From CAYQTO01 sp964420455 (GTDB taxonomy: Bacteria > Sumerlaeota > Sumerlaeia > SLMS01), in assembly GCA_964420455.1 (NCBI GenBank), contig CAYQTO010000131.1, forward strand, positions 1 to 10,383: a DNA stretch of 10,383 nucleotides. Reading direction: 5' to 3'. The position numbers and the translations under genes were made by a program. Shown here piece by piece: positions 1 to 7,557 of the stretch (position 1 is the stretch's first letter; each line of letters starts with the position of its first letter). Under the pieces are notes generated by a model. That model saw only the letters and a program-made list of their open reading frames with translations, was not told where the DNA came from and made no database searches.

Positions 1-505
1 CGGGCCGGTCGCACTTGTTGACCACCACCACCGGCCGCAGCCCCAGCTCGAGCGTCAGAAGCGCCTCCCCGCCCTCGCCGATCCCCACGGATTCCCGCCA
101 ACCATCGGCCAATGCCGTTTCGATCGCCGTAAGGACGGTGTCGCGACCGTCGGCAAACTCGCCCAGGGTCAGGCGCGAGGTTCGGCCCGGCGGTGGTTCC
201 GCCGCGGGCAACCGCGCCAGCCGCCGCGCCAGGATCCTCCGGGCCTCCACCCGCGCCCCGAGCCGCGCCAGACCCGCCTCCAACGGCTCCAACGCCTTGC
301 CTTCCTCGTCCGCAAGGTCATAGCGCACCTCCGCCTCGAGCGTCCTGGTGTCCCACGGCACCAGACGGGCCTGCGCGCCGGGACTGCGCAGTTCCTCGTC
401 GATGGGGACACGCACGACAACGCGAAGGGGCGGGGCCGGCGCCTCGCGCGTGCGGACGCACCCAACAATGCAAATCAGCCCGAGGAAAACCGCCAGCCAT
501 CGCAT
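1..505 (-). CDS. Putative lipoprotein of unknown function (partial, C-terminus beyond window)
   Basis: The reading frame opens with ATG at 505-503 and stays open for 168 codons to the left edge, so the C-terminus is missing. The N-terminus MRWLAVFLGLICIVGC is a classic lipoprotein signal: one basic residue, a hydrophobic core, and a lipobox IVGC with the acylated cysteine at residue 16. The mature part begins with a short Pro/Ala stretch, then a segment starting LRVVVRVPIDEEL, and then an Arg/Ala/Glu-rich, probably helical region. I do not recognise a family. A GAGGT ribosome binding site lies 8 nt before the ATG, which supports this start. It begins 49 nt after the stop of the NIF3-family gene in the same direction, so the two are probably co-transcribed. 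Expected location is the outer face of the inner membrane or the outer membrane. The signal peptide call is firm; function is open. Confidence 0.75.
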   Translation of the reverse strand, partial: MRWLAVFLGLICIVGCVRTREAPAPPLRVVVRVPIDEELRSPGAQARLVPWDTRTLEAEVRYDLADEEGKALEPLEAGLARLGARVEARRILARRLARLPAAEPPPGRTSRLTLGEFADGRDTVLTAIETALADGWRESVGIGEGGEALLTLELGLRPVVVVNKCDRP

Positions 506-554
506 GGCGAAGGACCTCGCGGCAAAGCCCCCGGCGAGGCAACCGCGTTCGACG

Positions 555-1709
555 CTAGTGCCGGGCAAGCGGGTCCCTCTCCCTCTCCGTCGCCCGCACC
601 TCGACGCCCCCGTAGCCGGCGCCGGCGAGGGCCTCGCCGAGGCGTTCCGCCAGCCGCGGTGCCACGATCGCCTCGCTCGCAAAATGCCCCACCAGCACCA
701 CGTTCAACCCCCGATGGCGTGCCTCGTGGCAGTCGTGGTGCGTCATCTCTCCGGTGACGAGCAGGCGGGGCATGCCCTTGTGCCAGCGGCGGACCACGCT
801 CCCGCCGGAGCCGGACAGGACCATCGCCTCCGTCACGCCCGCCTTCGGATCCCCGACCACGCCGACGGACGACAGTCCGAGGGCCTCCCGGAGCCGTTCC
901 GCAACCTCGACGACGGTCGTCGGAGTCGCAAGCGCCCCCCGCAGCCCCAGCCCCGTCGCCGGCCCATCGCCCGGCACCAGCGTATAGACGTCATAGGCCA
1001 TCTCCTCGTAGGGGTGCGCGGCGCGGGCCGCCGCCACCACCCGAGGAAGAATGCCGCGGGGGCAGACCGTCTCGAGCCGGACCTCCTCCGCCTCCTCGAA
1101 GGCGCCGACGGTCCCCTGATACGGGTTCGCGCCTTCCCCCGGTCGAAAGGTCCCTGTCCCCGGCGTCCGAAACGTGCAGTGCGTATAGTCGCCGATCACC
1201 CCGGCACCGGCACCCGCCAGCGCGTCGATCAGCGGCTGTATATGCGTCGTTGGGACGAAGATGGCGATCTTGACCTCGGGGGGGCGAACGTCGGCGGGAT
1301 GGAGCGGCCGCCGCTCGTCGCCGAGTCCCACCAGGTCCGCCAGCACCCCGTTGGTCCCCCAGGGGACCGAGTCGAGGTTCGTGTGGGCCGTATAGACGGC
1401 GATGTCGCGGCGGATCGCCTCGGCGGCCAGCTGCTGGGTCGCGTCGCGCTCTGTCAGGGTGCCCACCGGGCGAAAGAGGAGAGGGTGGTGGACAACGAGC
1501 GCCTGGGCCTTCGCCTCAACGGCCTCCGCCAGCGTCTCCCGCGAGACCTCCAACGCCGTGAGGACACGCTGGACCTTTGACTCGGGGCGGCCAACCTGGA
1601 GGCCTACGGAGTCCCACTCCTCCGCCAGCGCGGGCGGGATCAACCGGTCCAGCAGGCTTGCCAATTCGGAAAGGGCAATCCGCGACTTGGGGGCCTTTCG
1701 CGCCGCCAT
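555..1709 (-). CDS. NIF3-family dinuclear metal centre protein (YqfO/YbgI type)
   Basis: This 384-residue protein matches the Nif3-like dinuclear metal family, often labelled GTP cyclohydrolase 1 type 2; the true physiological role of the family is unsettled. Metal-site motifs are in place: VVHHPLLF (His74, His75), TAHTNLDS (His109, Asp112), and near the C-terminus GHFASE (His342, Glu346). The length and the central insert at about residues 145-250, containing HCTFRTPGTGTF and AHPYEEMAYD, match the longer YqfO-like form with a PII/CutA-like inserted domain rather than the shorter E. coli YbgI form. The ATG at 1709 was chosen because GGAGGT precedes it by 5 nt; a longer frame to 1829 would overlap the end of the kinase gene. 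It lies 94 nt after that kinase and 49 nt before the lipoprotein. The protein is expected to be cytosolic and to form ring-like oligomers, as known for the family. Confidence 0.93.
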   Translation of the reverse strand: MAARKAPKSRIALSELASLLDRLIPPALAEEWDSVGLQVGRPESKVQRVLTALEVSRETLAEAVEAKAQALVVHHPLLFRPVGTLTERDATQQLAAEAIRRDIAVYTAHTNLDSVPWGTNGVLADLVGLGDERRPLHPADVRPPEVKIAIFVPTTHIQPLIDALAGAGAGVIGDYTHCTFRTPGTGTFRPGEGANPYQGTVGAFEEAEEVRLETVCPRGILPRVVAAARAAHPYEEMAYDVYTLVPGDGPATGLGLRGALATPTTVVEVAERLREALGLSSVGVVGDPKAGVTEAMVLSGSGGSVVRRWHKGMPRLLVTGEMTHHDCHEARHRGLNVVLVGHFASEAIVAPRLAERLGEALAGAGYGGVEVRATERERDPLARH

Positions 1710-1803
1710 GGGCACCTCCCGGGGGACAAGGGCTACACGTCGCCACCGGTTAGTCGAACGGCGGGCGCCAACGAAAGCCGAATCGAAAGACGGGGCGGGG
1801 CCG

Positions 1804-3444
1804 TTACTTGCGCTCGAACAACCCGCCAAACAAGCCGCGTACGCGGTTTACCGTCTTGCTGGTGCTTGTGTCGTGGTGGGTCTTGTTGGCCTGGGCGTTC
1901 AGGATACAGGTCTGGATGCCGTTGATGAGGTCGGAGTACGTCTGGGGCCGGTCGGTGGGATTCTTTGCCATCATGCGGCCGACAAGCGCGGAAGTCTGGC
2001 GGGTGATGCCGTTCACGATTTCCGAGGGCGGCACGAGCGGCTCCTCCTGATGCTGGCGGATCAGTTCCGTCAGCGTCTTGCCGCGAAAGGGAATCATGCC
2101 GGTGATCATGTGGTAGAGGGTGGCGCCGAGGGCGTAGATATCGGCGCGGTGGTCCGCGGCGGCGGCATCGACTGCCTGTTCCGGGGCGAAGTAGTGCGGC
2201 GTTCCCAGCCCCACATTGGGCCGCGTGTCCGACAGGTCGCCCTCGCCCAGGTTCTTCGCCAGACCCAGATCCGCCAGCTTCACCTGCTTGCTCTTCGTCA
2301 CGAGGATGTTGGCGGGCTTGATGTCCCGGTGGATAATGCCCGCCTCGAGCGCCGCCTCCAGCCCCTCCGCCACCGACTGGATCATCACCAGCGCCCGCTC
2401 CTCCGCCACCGTCCCGTTGATGTTGATCAGCTCGCTCAGCGAGATGCCATCCACGTACTCCATGACGATCAGATAGAGACCCTCGATCTCGTCACAATCG
2501 AGGACCCGGACGATGTTGGTATGGTTGATCCGTGCGGCGGAGCGCGCCTCGTGCATGAACCTGTTCAGCAGTTCCGGGTGATAGGCGGCCAGAGTCGGGT
2601 CCAGAACCTTGAGAGCCACCGGCATGTTGAGCATGACATGGTGGGCCATATAGACGGAACCGGAAGCGCCACGGCCGAGCTGGCTGGTGATCTGGTATTT
2701 GCCGAAGCGGCGCCCGACAAGACCTTGGAGCGTGCCGCGACTTTGCGGGGGACGCTGGGGTGCTGGTTGCTGGGGCGCCGGGGTGGGAGCCCGTGGGGGG
2801 CTCGCTCCGGGGGATTGTTCCCCTTCCTCCGCCGCCGATTGCACCCCGGCGGGGTCCAGTTCCGTCTTCGGCATGCCATGGTGCGATGTCGCCGCCTGGG
2901 TGGATGCTCCCCCGAAGGCAACTTGCGGTGACGCCTTTGGAGGGAGCGAAACACGCTCGGTGGAGGCTCGGGGAGGCGGCTCGGGGGCTTCCGAGGGAGC
3001 GGGCGCCCCGCCAGGCGTGCGAAGCGGCCGGGGCGGCGGCGCCTTGGGACGACCGATGTCCACCCGGTTGACGGATGTCTTGTTGAGAAGGGCCCGACCC
3101 GTCGGCGAGGGAACCCCGTGTTCCGACTCTGCAGCCTTGGTGACGGTGATCGCCGGGCTCGCCGTCTTCCTCACCTGGGGGGTGGACTTTGCGAGGGACT
3201 GCTGCTTCTGGAGGTCCGAGGAGATCGCGGCCTTCGCCGCCTCGATCGCCATGTAGCCTTTTCCGGCCAGTTCCAGCGAGTCGTAATGCGCCTGGGAGAT
3301 GACATCCCGCTGGCGGAGTTCCTGCCACACGGACTTGCCGGAGGCCTGAGCGGCGGCGCCGGCCTCGTCAAGCTGGTCGGGGGTGAGCAACCCCAGGCCG
3401 AGGACTATGTCTCGCAGGGCGGTTGAGCGTTCTTCCTTCGTCAT
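1804..3444 (-). CDS. Ser/Thr protein kinase with T2SSE_N/PilB-N-like front domain and amphipathic C-terminal tail
   Basis: This 546-residue protein has four parts. Residues 5-65 are a helical unit with the pattern GLLTPDQLDEA...SGKSVWQEL...ISQAHYDSL, like the N-terminal domain of PilB/GspE/MshE ATPases. Residues 85-240 are a Pro/Ala/Ser-rich linker. Residues 248-515 are a Hanks-type kinase: Gly loop GRGASGSV, Lys279 in VALKV, Glu299 in HEAR, HRDIKPAN at 372-379, DLG in place of DFG at 392-394, GTPHYFAPE at 414-422. All catalytic residues are present, so activity is expected. The last 15 residues end VRGLFGGLFERK, a likely membrane-binding helix. No transmembrane helix, PASTA or other extracellular domain is visible. 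The start is uncertain: ATG 3444 lacks a strong ribosome binding site, but the longer TTG (3504) and ATG (3492) options sit on or beside a candidate promoter. It follows the MinD-like ATPase gene. Confidence 0.93.
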   Translation of the reverse strand: MTKEERSTALRDIVLGLGLLTPDQLDEAGAAAQASGKSVWQELRQRDVISQAHYDSLELAGKGYMAIEAAKAAISSDLQKQQSLAKSTPQVRKTASPAITVTKAAESEHGVPSPTGRALLNKTSVNRVDIGRPKAPPPRPLRTPGGAPAPSEAPEPPPRASTERVSLPPKASPQVAFGGASTQAATSHHGMPKTELDPAGVQSAAEEGEQSPGASPPRAPTPAPQQPAPQRPPQSRGTLQGLVGRRFGKYQITSQLGRGASGSVYMAHHVMLNMPVALKVLDPTLAAYHPELLNRFMHEARSAARINHTNIVRVLDCDEIEGLYLIVMEYVDGISLSELININGTVAEERALVMIQSVAEGLEAALEAGIIHRDIKPANILVTKSKQVKLADLGLAKNLGEGDLSDTRPNVGLGTPHYFAPEQAVDAAAADHRADIYALGATLYHMITGMIPFRGKTLTELIRQHQEEPLVPPSEIVNGITRQTSALVGRMMAKNPTDRPQTYSDLINGIQTCILNAQANKTHHDTSTSKTVNRVRGLFGGLFERK

Positions 3445-3504
3445 TCCGTACGATTCCCGTCCACTCCGCAGAGGGATCGCGCCAATTTGCATCAAATCTG
3501 ACAA

Positions 3505-3534
3505 AGATTAGCACGATCTGAAACCCCGAGTCAA
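3505..3534 (-). promoter_or_regulatory. Candidate sigma70-type promoter ahead of the second kinase
   Basis: Reading on the minus strand, TTGACT (3534-3529, five of six consensus bases) is followed after 18 nt by TAATCT (3510-3505), which carries an extended -10 element (TGC just before it). Transcription would start near 3498, leaving a leader of about 55 nt before the ATG at 3444. It falls in the 103-bp gap between the stop of the MinD-like gene and the kinase. This would let the kinase, NIF3 and lipoprotein genes be expressed apart from the sigma54-driven set. It is a pattern match only; the -10 hexamer is weak. Confidence 0.35.
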
Positions 3535-3547
3535 TGGCACACGCCGT

Positions 3548-4501
3548 TCAACGCCGTCCAAAGAGGCCGGTAATCCACCCGAGCATGGCGGTGAGGGGGC
3601 CGCCACTTGTTTGCCGCACGCTGGCCGGAGCGGCGTACGGCGACGCGGAGGCCGATCCCCGCGACGGCGCGTCCACATAGCTCCGGGCGCTTTCCGGAAC
3701 GGGGGCCGCCACCGCCTTGGGAGCGATCGGACGCCGCACCATCCCGAAACGCGATTCCACATCCTCCGCCAGGCGGTGGAACATGGTCGCCGCCATCGAG
3801 GACGGCGCCTTGGTGATCACCGGCAGCAATTCCTCCCGCGAGGCCGCGATGGTTCGGTCCATCGGCACCGTGACCCGGAACTCGAGGCCCGAGTACTGTT
3901 TCACGATGGCTGAGAAGGTGTTCTTCGCCGTTGGCGAGAACGCCGTGTCCCCCGTGATGATCGATTCCCCCATCGCGACGTTTTCCGAAGGGATCATGGT
4001 CAGCGGGAACCCCAGCAGGTTCAGCCGCTTGTTCTCCTTCTTCACCTCGGTCAATACGCGAAGGGTGTCCAGCAACCGGTCGTAGCTTTCCGCATCGTAC
4101 TGCAGCGGAACCAACACATGCTCCGTCAGCCTGAGAATCTCCCGGTGGGCGTCCCCGTCCACCGACGGACAATCGAAGATCACGTAGTCGTGTTCCTTGG
4201 CGATGCGCTGGAACTTGTCTTCGGAATGGCCCGAGTCCGGGTTGATGACCGAACGGCCGAAGCCACAAAGGACCGACAGGCCGGAGACGGGAGAGGAGCG
4301 CATGATCTGGGTCGCCTTGCGGTCGAGAACCAGGCCCGAGTCCGACAGGCCCATCATGTCGTCGTAGGCCCCCTCCGGGTCCCCCTCCACAAGGAGGACC
4401 TGCTTGCCGGTGGTGGCCAGCACCGCGGCGAGGTTCAGGGCGAGCGCCGTCTTGCCGGAGCCGCTCTTCAGGTTGGTGATCGCGATCTTGATCGTGCTCA
4501 T
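3548..4501 (-). CDS. MinD/ParA-like ATPase with C-terminal membrane-targeting tail
   Basis: This 317-residue protein is a deviant-Walker P-loop ATPase of the ParA/MinD superfamily, which positions cell components by ATP-dependent dimerisation on membrane or DNA. Visible motifs: Walker A with signature lysine LKSGSGKT (Lys12, Lys17), Walker A' LLVEGDPEG (Asp41), Walker B YVIFDCPS (Asp110), and the VPLQYD strand at 131-136. Residues 255-300 are a Pro/Ala/Ser linker. The last residues, LTAMLGWITGLFGRR, form a short hydrophobic helix with a basic end, much like the membrane-targeting sequence of MinD; I therefore favour a membrane-bound MinD-like role over a DNA-bound ParA. The ATG at 4501 has GGAGGA 9 nt upstream. 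It starts 29 nt after the stop of the large kinase gene, so the two are almost certainly one transcript. No MinE, MinC or ParB partner is in view. Confidence 0.9.
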   Translation of the reverse strand: MSTIKIAITNLKSGSGKTALALNLAAVLATTGKQVLLVEGDPEGAYDDMMGLSDSGLVLDRKATQIMRSSPVSGLSVLCGFGRSVINPDSGHSEDKFQRIAKEHDYVIFDCPSVDGDAHREILRLTEHVLVPLQYDAESYDRLLDTLRVLTEVKKENKRLNLLGFPLTMIPSENVAMGESIITGDTAFSPTAKNTFSAIVKQYSGLEFRVTVPMDRTIAASREELLPVITKAPSSMAATMFHRLAEDVESRFGMVRRPIAPKAVAAPVPESARSYVDAPSRGSASASPYAAPASVRQTSGGPLTAMLGWITGLFGRR

Positions 4502-4530
4502 GGGGGGTCGTCCTCCGGGACGGTGGTCGG

Positions 4531-7461
4531 TCAGGGCTGGGAAGTCTCCGCGTCGTCCTGCTCGCGGGACTTCATTTCGAAGGCCGTCAGATACTTCAGG
4601 ATTTCTCCCCGGCGTTCGAGGAGGTAAAGCTGGTCGTTGTTCGTGCCAAGTTCGTAGTCGAGGACGTCGCCCTCGACATGGACGGGCGACTCGTCGCCGC
4701 GGATCGGGTCGATGACCCACAACGTTTCGTCGCCGTCGCGCGCCACGATCCAGGATTGTGCACCGACGAGGTCGCGAAATTCCCGCTGGGTCTTGCAGTA
4801 GCCGCGGATGCCCTGGCGCGCCACGCGGAAGAATTGGTAACACATGCGCAGCCGCACGAGCACCCACGCCCCTGCCGCCGCCCGCGACCGCGTCGCCGCC
4901 ACGATCCGCCCCGGCAGCCAGTGGCTTTCCACCTGCGTCCCCTCCGAGTTGTAGAAGTGCACCGCATGATCGTCCGAATCCAGCGACACGATCATCAGTG
5001 CATTTTCCTCGTCGAAGGAGATGAAGAACCCGCCCGCCTCGTGGTCCAGTCGCGCCGTCCACAACTGGTTGCCGTCCGCATCATGGAAACAGACGTTGTG
5101 ACCGATCATCAGCGCCACCGCCGAGAGGTCGTGCGCCACCGCCAGTTGGTCGATCTCCGCCTCCAGTTCCCACGCCTTGTCCGTCATCTCGTGGTCCGAC
5201 ATGACCAGGATCGTGTTGTTGCAGATCAGCGGGAGGGCGCCATGGCTGGGAAGTCCGACGGTGTCCGGGGCGGTTTCAAACAGCCGCTTGCCGGGCGATC
5301 CGTTGGACTTCACCTCGTTGATGCCCTTCGTTCCGATCAGCAGCATGTCCCGGCCGTCGTCGAGATTCAGCAGCCGTCGCGCCCCCGTGTCCGTCGTCCG
5401 CGACCACAACTTGGAAATCCGCAACGCCCCCACGCTCGACGACTCGGAGACGTCCAGCTCCTTCAGGCTTTCCGGCACGTACAGGTCCGCCGGGACGGCG
5501 TCCTCGAATCCCTCGCCGAAGAAGTCCTCGCGCAGCTGCGCCACCGCCTCCGCCGAGGCATCGGCCGCGGGGAGCGCCGCCGGAGCGACCTCCTCCCCGA
5601 GGGATGCGATATCCTGCCCTGATTCGGAGTCGTCCCGCTGGCCCACGGCCACGGGCGAGGACTCCGGCTCCGCGCTCACGGGGCTATCCGGGACCGTGGA
5701 CGGATCGAAGCTCGGGCTGGAATCAAAGAAGGAGAACGGATCTCCGTCGTCGTCATCATCGGCGGGCGCAGAAAGGGGCCCGGCCGACGCCGGTGCCGGT
5801 TCGGGCTCGGCCTCCGGTTCGGGCTCGGGATCGGATGGCGCCTCGTCCAGAAGCCCGAGTTCCTCCTCACCCTCGCCCGCCTCGGCAAACCCCGCATCTT
5901 CCTCCCCGGTCTCCTCGTCCACCTCGAACACCGGATCCGGCTCTTCGTCCGCGTCCGGTTCCCCGGAAATCTCTTCGACGGGCTCGGCGACATCGGGGGA
6001 TTCCTGCGCTCCCTCGGCATCGACCCGATCCACCGCGTCGGCTTCCTCGTCCGTTCCCACGATCGCGGGCGCCCCTTCGGCAAGGGCTTCCGTCGGCTGC
6101 TCCGGCAAGGCCACCCCCGGCTCGGGCTCGATGGCGAAGTGTTCCACCTGGTTGTCTGTTTCCGCGAGCGCCGCGGGAGCAACCCCCTCTGGTTCTTCCT
6201 CGATCGCAGTCTCTTCGGAAGGGTCCGAGTCGGCGGTTTCGCCAGGCGCGGCGCTGTCCGTTCCGGCTGCGTCCGCCGCGGCCTTCTCCTCCACGCCTTC
6301 TTCCGGAGCCTCTTCGACGACCTCCGCGGAGGTCTGCGCGACCTCCGCGGAGGTCTGCGCGTCGGCGGCGTGGGAGGGCTCTCTGGCCTCCGGCTGCTCC
6401 ACCGGGACCTCCTGAGGCTCAAGATCCACCGTCGCGTCGGTATGGATCGCGTGCTCGCCCGGCGCGGTCTGCTCCGTTGGCTGGTCCACGGCGTCGCCCG
6501 TGGGCGCGGCGGTGGCAAAGGCATGCTCGAACAGGTCTCCCGGCTTGACGAAGGACACGCGCCCGCTCGCTCCGGTGATGATCTCCGCCTGGCTGCTGGA
6601 GAGATCCTCGATCGCCTCGCCGAGGGCGGGAATGTCGACATCGAGGGCGGCGCAGACCTCCTCGAGGCGGGTGACGAGTTCCTCGGCGCTGGGGCGCTCG
6701 ACCGCCTTCTTGGCCGCCATGGAGGACACCAGCTCGACGAGCCGGGGATGGATGTGATCGGCGAAGGGAATCTCGCCCTCGAGGTGCCCCTTGAACACGT
6801 CGACCGGGCTTCCGGAGAAGGGCACATCGCCATGGAGGAGCTCGAAGAGCAGGATGCCGAGGGCGTAGATGTCCGACTTAAGATCGTACTCGTCGTAGAA
6901 CTGCTCGGGGGCCATGTATCCGGGCGAGCCGATGCTGGTCATGGCCTTGTTCGTGAGGCCGATGAACTTGGCCACGCCGAAGTCGGTGATCTTGTACAGT
7001 TCGCGATGGGAGCGGCCGAAGATGAGGATGTTCTCCGGTTTGATGTCCCGGTGGATGATATGGTTTCGGTGGGCGTGGGCGAGGCCGCGGGCGACCTGGA
7101 CCATGATCTGGAGGCTTTGGTCGGCGGGAAAGGGAACCGCGCCGGGAAGGCGCTCGCGGAGGGAGCCGCGGTCCGCAAACTCGAAGATGAGGTCGCTCGA
7201 ATCGGTGGAGGCGTCGAAGAGGTCGACGCATTGGACGATATGCGGGTGATCGAGCCGCATGATCATCTTGAGTTCGGAGAAGTAGGCGGTCTTGTCGCCG
7301 CGCTTGATCGTGAAGTGCTTGATGGCCACATCCTTCCCCGTGTGCCGTTCGCGGGCGCGGATCACCATCGCAAAGGAGCCATAGCCGAGGACCGAGATCG
7401 GCTCGTAGCGCTCCATGAGCGGAGGGGCGAGAAGGGGAATGATGCTGCTATCGGAATTCAT
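4531..7461 (-). CDS. Large Ser/Thr protein kinase with acidic linker and probable beta-propeller domain
   Basis: This 976-residue protein begins with a Hanks-type kinase at about 18-275: Gly loop GYGSFAMV, Lys48 in VAIKH, Glu63, HRDIKPENI at 137-145, DFG at 160-162, GSPGYMAPE at 178-186, SDIYALG at 196-202, so it should be active. Residues of about 320-655 are a long low-complexity linker rich in Glu, Asp, Pro and Ala (EPEPEAEPEP, DDDDDGD). Residues 675-960 show repeated beta-strand pairs such as NVCFHDADGNQLW, HAVHFYNSEGTQV, TLWVIDPI and QLYLLERRGEILKYL, typical of a PQQ/WD40-like propeller that binds partners. No transmembrane segment is visible, so it is probably cytosolic. ATG at 7461 is preceded by a weak GGTGA. 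It lies 97 nt after the V4R-like gene and 29 nt before the MinD-like gene. The propeller call rests on pattern only. Confidence 0.94.
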   Translation of the reverse strand: MNSDSSIIPLLAPPLMERYEPISVLGYGSFAMVIRARERHTGKDVAIKHFTIKRGDKTAYFSELKMIMRLDHPHIVQCVDLFDASTDSSDLIFEFADRGSLRERLPGAVPFPADQSLQIMVQVARGLAHAHRNHIIHRDIKPENILIFGRSHRELYKITDFGVAKFIGLTNKAMTSIGSPGYMAPEQFYDEYDLKSDIYALGILLFELLHGDVPFSGSPVDVFKGHLEGEIPFADHIHPRLVELVSSMAAKKAVERPSAEELVTRLEEVCAALDVDIPALGEAIEDLSSSQAEIITGASGRVSFVKPGDLFEHAFATAAPTGDAVDQPTEQTAPGEHAIHTDATVDLEPQEVPVEQPEAREPSHAADAQTSAEVAQTSAEVVEEAPEEGVEEKAAADAAGTDSAAPGETADSDPSEETAIEEEPEGVAPAALAETDNQVEHFAIEPEPGVALPEQPTEALAEGAPAIVGTDEEADAVDRVDAEGAQESPDVAEPVEEISGEPDADEEPDPVFEVDEETGEEDAGFAEAGEGEEELGLLDEAPSDPEPEPEAEPEPAPASAGPLSAPADDDDDGDPFSFFDSSPSFDPSTVPDSPVSAEPESSPVAVGQRDDSESGQDIASLGEEVAPAALPAADASAEAVAQLREDFFGEGFEDAVPADLYVPESLKELDVSESSSVGALRISKLWSRTTDTGARRLLNLDDGRDMLLIGTKGINEVKSNGSPGKRLFETAPDTVGLPSHGALPLICNNTILVMSDHEMTDKAWELEAEIDQLAVAHDLSAVALMIGHNVCFHDADGNQLWTARLDHEAGGFFISFDEENALMIVSLDSDDHAVHFYNSEGTQVESHWLPGRIVAATRSRAAAGAWVLVRLRMCYQFFRVARQGIRGYCKTQREFRDLVGAQSWIVARDGDETLWVIDPIRGDESPVHVEGDVLDYELGTNNDQLYLLERRGEILKYLTAFEMKSREQDDAETSQP
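6320..6361. repeat. Two exact 21-bp tandem repeats inside the kinase linker
   Basis: Two identical 21-bp units, 6320-6340 and 6341-6361, abut each other. In the protein they encode the heptad AQTSAEV twice (about residues 368-381 of the large kinase). Each unit contains the 12-bp perfect palindrome CCTCCGCGGAGG. Because 21 is a multiple of three the frame is kept. This looks like a recent slippage duplication in an unstructured linker and may vary in copy number between strains. Confidence 0.9.
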
Positions 7462-7532
7462 TTCACCGCTGCGGGGAATGGGGATGGTAACGCCGGGTGG
7501 GCCGGCTGGGAAGTCAACCTGCGTGGCAAGGG

Positions 7533-7556
7533 GCCGGGCGGGTAACCCGCGCCGGC
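7533..7556. other. GC-rich hairpin between the V4R-like gene and the large kinase
   Basis: An inverted repeat of two five-base-pair arms (gccgg/ccggc and gcggg/cccgc) with one bulged base and a three-base loop starts just 1 nt after the V4R-like stop codon. No T-run follows on the minus strand, so it is not a normal rho-independent terminator. It could stabilise the upstream mRNA or partly attenuate transcription into the kinase gene. In the same gap TTCCCA and TACCAT, 17 nt apart, form a weak sigma70-like pair (about 7486-7514). Neither role is shown by the sequence. Confidence 0.45.
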
Positions 7557-7557
7557 A

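Noticed and set aside
348..2931. Long plus-strand open frames (348-1580 and 1402-2931)
   Set aside because: They lie antisense to the NIF3 and kinase genes, show Arg/Ser/Pro-rich translations with no family signature, and reflect GC-rich codon bias on the other strand.
3445..3504. Longer start sites (TTG 3504 or ATG 3492) for the second kinase
   Set aside because: They overlap or abut the candidate -10 element and have no ribosome binding site; the added residues do not look like part of the domain. The choice remains uncertain.
4502..5062. Upstream extension of the MinD-like frame to 5062 (504 codons)
   Set aside because: The extra part overlaps the kinase C-terminus in another frame and is low-complexity; ATG 4501 has a good GGAGGA site and the ATPase core starts right after it.
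4678..7545. Long plus-strand open frames opposite the large kinase, including a Ser-rich 412-codon frame
   Set aside because: The Ser/Ala/Pro-rich products mirror the Glu/Asp-rich linker read in antisense. No motif, no ribosome binding site, and the minus-strand kinase is certain.
7533..7556. Reading the hairpin as a terminator between the V4R-like gene and the large kinase
   Set aside because: No T-run follows on the minus strand, so it is listed only as a hairpin.
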